From Acidobacteriota bacterium (GTDB lineage: Bacteria > Acidobacteriota > Vicinamibacteria > Vicinamibacterales > 2-12-FULL-66-21): a stretch of 53,547 nt of DNA. The stretch's first letter is position 1. Each line of letters opens with the position of its first letter. Location: NCBI GenBank assembly GCA_003222675.1, contig QHWT01000044.1, forward strand, positions 1-53,547. Direction: 5' to 3'. The notes under the pieces are model-generated. The model was not told the DNA's origin, ran no database searches, and was given only the letters and a program-made list of their open reading frames with translations. Positions 49,924-53,547 of this stretch are shown here, in pieces. The translations under genes and the position numbers were made by a program.

Positions 49924-50499
49924 TGAAGAGATCTGTTTGACAGGACGCTCGGTCAGCAAGTACTCGCTCACCGCGACGAGCACGAAGAGTCCGACGAGCA
50001 TTGCGACCCAGGCAACCGCAACCAGACTGCCGAATCGAGCGGTGCGCTCCTCGTTTTCACGCAGCGAGCGGCCGGCGAGCACGAACCCGGCACCGTTGTC
50101 CGGCTGACGGACCACTGCCGCGATGCGGACGTTCGGTTCCGGCTGCAACGTCACACGCTCTTCGCCATGCCGGCGCACGTGGTCCAGCACCCCGGGCGGA
50201 ACAACGGGCGCCAGGCCGTGCAGCTTTCCTGAAGACGCCAGCGGCGCTCCCTCGTCGTTGTAGACCGTGACGAACGACGCGAGGCTGCCGCCTATATCAA
50301 TCTGCCCGGCGGGGATCGCCGATGCCGGAGGAACGCCAACCGCCAACATACGGCCCGTGTCTCTCGCGATCTGAACCTGCGGGTCGTTCGCTGATTGACG
50401 CCACACCTGCTGGACAGCCAGGTAGACGAGCAGGCACATGGCCGTCGCGAGACCCGCGAACGGCAGCCAGCGAAGCAGGATTCGTGAGGCGAAGGTCAC
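49918..50499 (-). CDS. Two-TM protein with an extracytoplasmic domain
   Basis: The 193-residue protein has an N-terminal TM (LPFAGLATAMCLLVYLAV, ~13-30), an outer domain of about 110 residues and a second TM (GSLVAVAWVAMLVGLFVLVAV, ~157-177), leaving a short cytoplasmic tail. The outer domain pattern (ARDTGRMLAVGV; SFVTVYNDEGAPLASSGKLHGLAP; GAGFVLAGRSLRENE) resembles PAS/CACHE-like sensor regions of chemoreceptors or kinases, but no kinase or methyl-accepting part follows. It is either a truncated sensor or a stand-alone protein of a type I do not recognise. The last residues (ISSA) come from a repeat element. Confidence 0.7.
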   Translation of the reverse strand: MTFASRILLRWLPFAGLATAMCLLVYLAVQQVWRQSANDPQVQIARDTGRMLAVGVPPASAIPAGQIDIGGSLASFVTVYNDEGAPLASSGKLHGLAPVVPPGVLDHVRRHGEERVTLQPEPNVRIAAVVRQPDNGAGFVLAGRSLRENEERTARFGSLVAVAWVAMLVGLFVLVAVSEYLLTERPVKQISSA

Positions 50500-50575
50500 A
50501 GCGGGATCGTCGATCGCACGAGAGATGCGCGACCTCTGCTTTGTAACATAAAGCTACGACCCATGCAAGCGCCGA

Positions 50576-51058
50576 TCAGCCGATGAACGGCACCACTCCC
50601 CACGTTCGAGTCTTGTATTCAGCGTACTCGGGATAGTGAATCAGCAGGAGCGTCTCTTCGAACCGCGCCTTCAGGATGAGGAAACCAGTGACAACGAATG
50701 CGCCAATCGCGACGGCCGCCGTCGGCTTGCGGAGGAACAGTCCAATCGCGAGCATCAGGATGGCCGTGTAGATGGGATGTCGGAGACGGCTGTAGATGCC
50801 GCCCGTCACCAGGTGACCGCCGGCGCGGGGTTCGGGAGCAATCTGAATCACGCCACGGATCGCCGCGAATGCGGCACCCATCAGCACGAATCCCGCCGCG
50901 CACAGCACGAGGCCGATGGTCCCCGCGACTTCCGGCGCGAGCAACCGCGGACCGGTGTCGAGCATGAAGACTCCGGCAAACGCGCAGAGGACCAGCGTCT
51001 GCGCGATCCCGTAGTTCCTGCTTTTGCGCTCGAGCGGTCGGGGAGTCGACGCGGTCAT
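50576..51058 (-). CDS. Isoprenylcysteine-methyltransferase-like membrane protein
   Basis: The 160-residue protein has four hydrophobic spans and the family motif GGIYSRLRHPIYTAILM (~86-102) followed by EETLLLIHYPEYAEYKTRT (~133-151). This is the ICMT/PEMT-like pattern (R-H-P-x-Y ... E-E ... P-x-Y-x-x-Y) that binds S-adenosylmethionine. Bacterial members methylate unknown substrates or lipids. It follows the DUF488 gene with a 4-base gap on the same strand, so the pair is probably co-transcribed. Confidence 0.87.
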   Translation of the reverse strand: MTASTPRPLERKSRNYGIAQTLVLCAFAGVFMLDTGPRLLAPEVAGTIGLVLCAAGFVLMGAAFAAIRGVIQIAPEPRAGGHLVTGGIYSRLRHPIYTAILMLAIGLFLRKPTAAVAIGAFVVTGFLILKARFEETLLLIHYPEYAEYKTRTWGVVPFIG

Positions 51059-51062
51059 GGCA

Positions 51063-51452
51063 CTATCGAAGTATCTTCGCCCCGTGCTCCCGAAGAATCT
51101 CCCGCAGCACGGACCGGTGGCATCGCTGCTCGTTCTCGCAATAACACCCCACGGAGAAATTCACATGATGCGAGAGCGCGGCAAGCGCGTCCAGCACGCG
51201 ACTCGCATCCGGCCGCGCCATCTCGGAGCGAAACCGCGCGGCGAAGCGGCGCCACTGCTGCGGGTTCTCGATATTATGTGCGGAGCGCACCAGCCCCGCG
51301 CTTGGCGCGAGATTAGGCAGCCAGACGTCGAACCAGTGTCCCGCCGAATAGTCGCCTTTACGAACTCCGCGCGGCGGACGGCGAACCGTGCCGAGCCGGA
51401 TCCCTTCGCCGCGCTGCTTTCGGGTGCCGAACCGCACGATGCGAATAGTCAA
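51063..51452 (-). CDS. DUF488 family protein
   Basis: The 129-residue product from TTG 51452 begins TIRIVRFGTRK, as expected for the family (usually M-T-I-R-I-V-R). A GTG nine bases upstream (51461) lies inside a REP-like element and adds only three residues. The conserved Cys-rich end is present: GCYCENEQRCHRSVL (~102-116). Tryptophans in HWFDVWLPNLAPS (~40-52) are typical. Function is unknown; family members bind metals. The REP element abuts the start codon, so the native 5' untranslated region seems replaced. Confidence 0.82.
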   Translation of the reverse strand: MTIRIVRFGTRKQRGEGIRLGTVRRPPRGVRKGDYSAGHWFDVWLPNLAPSAGLVRSAHNIENPQQWRRFAARFRSEMARPDASRVLDALAALSHHVNFSVGCYCENEQRCHRSVLREILREHGAKILR

Positions 51453-51557
51453 CGGGGACACTCACACTTCTTCCCATATCCGGGCACTCAGGCGACAAAA
51501 ACCGTGACTGTCACACTTCGTCTCGAAAGTGGGACGAAGTGTGAGTGTCCCCGTTTC
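51451..51557. repeat. REP-like element, family E (copy 3)
   Basis: aacggggacactcacacttc (51451-51470) and gaagtgtgagtgtccccgtt (51536-51555) are perfect inverted ends of 20 bases. Between them is accgtgactgtcacacttcgtc (51500-51521, given in part). It is the cleanest copy of the family. The terminal A-A-C overlaps the DUF488 start. Confidence 0.82.
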
Positions 51558-51603
51558 AGTGCGCGCCTTCATTTCCGCATCATGATAAAAGTCCGGCCAG
51601 TGC

Positions 51604-52491
51604 TCAATCGAATTGATGGCGCTCGAGGAACGCCCTTAGTGCGGCGACGAAGGCCTCTGGCGCGGACGAGGGGGAGCTGTGTCCGCCTGGCAGCTCGACC
51701 CGTTCCACGATCGGAAGATGGGTGGCGAGCAGATCGTTGATGCGCCGGTGAAAAGAAACGGTATCGGCGCCGGTCATGAGGAGCACGGGACGACGGAACG
51801 TCTTGAGTCGATCGGGGTCGTCGGAATGTTCGACAACCGCGGAGAGCCCCCGCAGCGCCGAGCGCCGCCGAGCCCAGTCGTCCCAGCGCGCCTCACCGGG
51901 GCGCGGGGGCGTCTCACCGCAGGTGCCGAGCGCGCAGCGAAAACGCGTGAGTTGGTCATCGGTGGGTGCGCGATCCGGACGCAATTCGCGAGTCAGCTCG
52001 ATCATCGTCCGCATGTCCGTGGATTGCTGAAGCTCCGCCGCAGGCACGACCCAGAACGCCGGCGGCTCCATCAAGGTGAGCGTGTGAATCCGGTGTGGAT
52101 GATCCAGCGCGTAATCCAGCGCGACGAGCGCACCAAGCGAATGGCCGACGAGATCGATCGGACTGTCGATCGTCAACCGATCGAGCGTCCGGGACATCGC
52201 GGCGCTCTCCGTTCTGATCGAGTAGCCGCCAGGAAGCGGCTCCTGGGTCTGCGATCGCTCGACATTGATGGTCTGCAGCCTGATGACCCGATAGTCTTCG
52301 GCCAGCACGTGCGCGTGCGGCTCGAATTCAGCCGCGCCCACCGTTCCGCCGCCGAGCATCACCAGCGGTGGTCCACGGCCTTCGAGCATCGCCTGCAAAT
52401 ATGCCGGTGCGGCCTGCGGCCGAACGACGGGGCCGAGGCCGGCACAGGCGAACAGCGACATGACGAGCCCGAGCGCCTGACGCGCCGTCAC
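51604..52491 (-). CDS. Alpha/beta hydrolase
   Basis: GTG at 52491 overlaps the radical SAM stop by 4 bases (GTGA) and gives 295 residues. The start VTARQALGLVMSLFACAG reads as a lipoprotein signal with lipobox LFAC (Cys15), so the protein may be exported. The hydrolase core has GGGTVGAAEFEPH (oxyanion region), the nucleophile GHSLGALVALDYAL (Ser ~112), Asp in LLMTGADTV and His in GGHSSPS. The substrate is unknown (esterase or peptidase). Co-transcription with the radical SAM gene is implied by the overlap, but no functional link is evident. Confidence 0.85.
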   Translation of the reverse strand: MTARQALGLVMSLFACAGLGPVVRPQAAPAYLQAMLEGRGPPLVMLGGGTVGAAEFEPHAHVLAEDYRVIRLQTINVERSQTQEPLPGGYSIRTESAAMSRTLDRLTIDSPIDLVGHSLGALVALDYALDHPHRIHTLTLMEPPAFWVVPAAELQQSTDMRTMIELTRELRPDRAPTDDQLTRFRCALGTCGETPPRPGEARWDDWARRRSALRGLSAVVEHSDDPDRLKTFRRPVLLMTGADTVSFHRRINDLLATHLPIVERVELPGGHSSPSSAPEAFVAALRAFLERHQFD

Positions 52492-53547
52492 CAGCCCTCC
52501 TGCCGCGCCTCGCCAGGCAGCGCGGTATACGGTTTGACGTAGGGCGTGAGATAGCGCAGGTCGCCGGGACGTCTTCGCGATCGTCCCCACGTGTGCGCGA
52601 AGTCGAACCAAATCGGCACGCCAAGCTCCTCCGCCATCGCGATCGCCCGCTTCAATTGATCGTCGCGATCGTTCCAGCGGAAGACCACGTACTGCCAGAT
52701 GACGCGAATGCCAGTCCCCGCGGCGCGACGATGAAAGCGCGCCAGGTTAGCGAACGCCGTCTCGAACCGGCCGCGGATCCGATAGCGGCAATAGCTGTCC
52801 TCGTCGCAGCCGTCGATCGAAAAGATCAGCCAGTCGAGCAGCCGCTCCGAGACGATGACGTCTTCGATCTGCGGGCGAACCTGCATACCGTCGGTCGAGA
52901 TGGCAATCGCCGTCGCCGGCGATACCAGGCGGATGTGGCGCAGCGCGTCGACGAGATGCCGATAGACGAACGGCTCGCCATAGTTGAACAGATCGATGCG
53001 CTCGACGCCCGGACCCGCGTCGGTCACGACCTGCTGGAGCAGCCCGATCGGCAATGTGCCCGTTCGGGTTTTCGGGATCCGCCCGCGGAGGAGCAGCGCG
53101 CCGAGGCGTCCTCGATCGCCAGCCGTGGTGCCGCGCAGCATCGGCAGCGCCTGAAGCACGCCGTCGGCGGCATGCTGCTTCGCGCGCCGGACCCCATCCC
53201 AGAGCGCGAACGATGCGCCGCCGTCACGAAACGCATTTCCCCATGTGATGTCGCCGGAGAAGTCTCGCACCGGACACGACAGGCAGCGCAGGTCGCACGC
53301 GGTGGTAGGCTCGATCGAGAGAAACCGGAGCCGCGTCGACACCTCTTCCGTTGGGTCGACAGGGATGTTCTTCAGCGGACATCGCTTTCCTATCGCCGCG
53401 CAGTACGCGTCGGGCGTCGACAGCATGAGATGCCGCAGCTCGCGCCGCCGCGGACCCGCCAGAATCTCGGCAAGCGATTGGTCGTGCACGTTGCCGAGCA
53501 CGAAATCACCGCGGCCGTCGATGATGCTGCAGACGACCTCGCCGTTC
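52488..53547 (-). CDS. Radical SAM protein with N-terminal SPASM-like cysteines (5' end outside the window)
   Basis: The gene runs off the window end; at least 353 codons are visible. The N-terminal visible part has a SPASM-like segment (VCSIIDGRGDFVLGNVHDQ, then LAEILAGPRRREL with a Cys-containing tail CAAIGKRCPLK). It is followed by the radical SAM motif CDLRCLSC (C-x3-C-x2-C), GEPFVYRHLVDALRHI, TDGMQVRPQI and SIDGCDEDSYCRYRI. SPASM domains normally follow the SAM core; here an SPASM-like unit precedes it. An upstream full module may be cut off. Maturases of peptides or sugar-modifying enzymes have this set of domains. No precursor peptide was found in the window. Confidence 0.8.
   Translation of the reverse strand, partial: NGEVVCSIIDGRGDFVLGNVHDQSLAEILAGPRRRELRHLMLSTPDAYCAAIGKRCPLKNIPVDPTEEVSTRLRFLSIEPTTACDLRCLSCPVRDFSGDITWGNAFRDGGASFALWDGVRRAKQHAADGVLQALPMLRGTTAGDRGRLGALLLRGRIPKTRTGTLPIGLLQQVVTDAGPGVERIDLFNYGEPFVYRHLVDALRHIRLVSPATAIAISTDGMQVRPQIEDVIVSERLLDWLIFSIDGCDEDSYCRYRIRGRFETAFANLARFHRRAAGTGIRVIWQYVVFRWNDRDDQLKRAIAMAEELGVPIWFDFAHTWGRSRRRPGDLRYLTPYVKPYTALPGEARQEGW

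Noticed and set aside
1-53547. tRNA, rRNA, tmRNA or transposase genes
   Set aside because: I looked for clover-leaf-like TPsiC/anticodon motifs and for DDE/serine/tyrosine recombinase signatures among the long frames and saw none. Short RNA genes may be missed by eye.

Overview
The window reads as a chromosomal segment of a high-GC, Gram-negative bacterium, most likely an acidobacterium of the Vicinamibacteria type. This is an inference from gene content, not from a marker gene. The pointers are two very large Oar-like TonB-dependent receptors with carboxypeptidase-regulatory N-termini, ADOP-type MacB/FtsX permeases (one paired with a PadR regulator), bacillithiol genes (bshB1-bshA), an EfpL-like EF-P paralogue, and many palindromic or low-complexity intergenic repeats. 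No rRNA, tRNA, transposase, integrase or CRISPR array was seen.

Layout. 130-2773: an MFS transporter and a PLP-dependent decarboxylase, separated by a REP-like element. 3013-8015: a sulfur-acquisition region on the minus strand. It holds a flavin reductase, an ATP-grasp enzyme and an LLM flavin monooxygenase in one operon, preceded by a strong promoter, a nearly leaderless cysteine-rich leader peptide and a terminator (a candidate cysteine attenuator). Next to it are a small winged-helix protein, a broken YeeE/YedE transporter and an exported rhodanese. 8121-9213: a broken sarcosine-oxidase-like gene. 9419-11779: a PhoQ/PhoP-like two-component pair, a four-half-site operator, a 41-residue membrane peptide and a small secreted protein. 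12024-15661: one intact and one internally deleted ADOP permease, the latter with its PadR regulator. 15810-23001: two TonB-dependent receptors flanking a HAD hydrolase. 23141-25470: a 13-bp tandem repeat, an exported aspartyl protease, a DUF2007 protein, a 304-bp imperfect palindrome and an EfpL-like factor. 25667-26197: a DUF523/TudS-like protein.

26288-33586 is a carbohydrate region: a protein combining a BNR sialidase-like domain with a CE15 glucuronoyl esterase, its MFS transporter, a Tat-exported xylose-isomerase-like protein, NagA and a sodium:solute symporter. 33724-35796 is an S9 peptidase and 35877-37720 is bshB1-bshA.

37898-46202 is the most striking block. Eight minus-strand genes appear to form one operon: a vWA lipoprotein, a PspA/IM30-like coiled-coil protein, a substrate-binding protein fused to OmpA, an ABC permease and ATPase, a membrane/coiled-coil protein, a two-module AAA+ ATPase and a small helical protein. 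I read it as a candidate envelope-stress or envelope-maintenance machine. 46238-49848 is a sugar or polyol catabolic cluster (TIM-barrel isomerase, SDR, zinc dehydrogenase, OMPDC-superfamily enzyme). 49918 to the end holds a two-TM sensor-like protein, an ICMT-like methyltransferase, a DUF488 protein, an alpha/beta hydrolase and a radical SAM protein cut by the window edge.

Three genes (YeeE, the FAD oxidoreductase, the second ADOP permease) carry internal deletions. Several repeat families sit precisely at gene boundaries.
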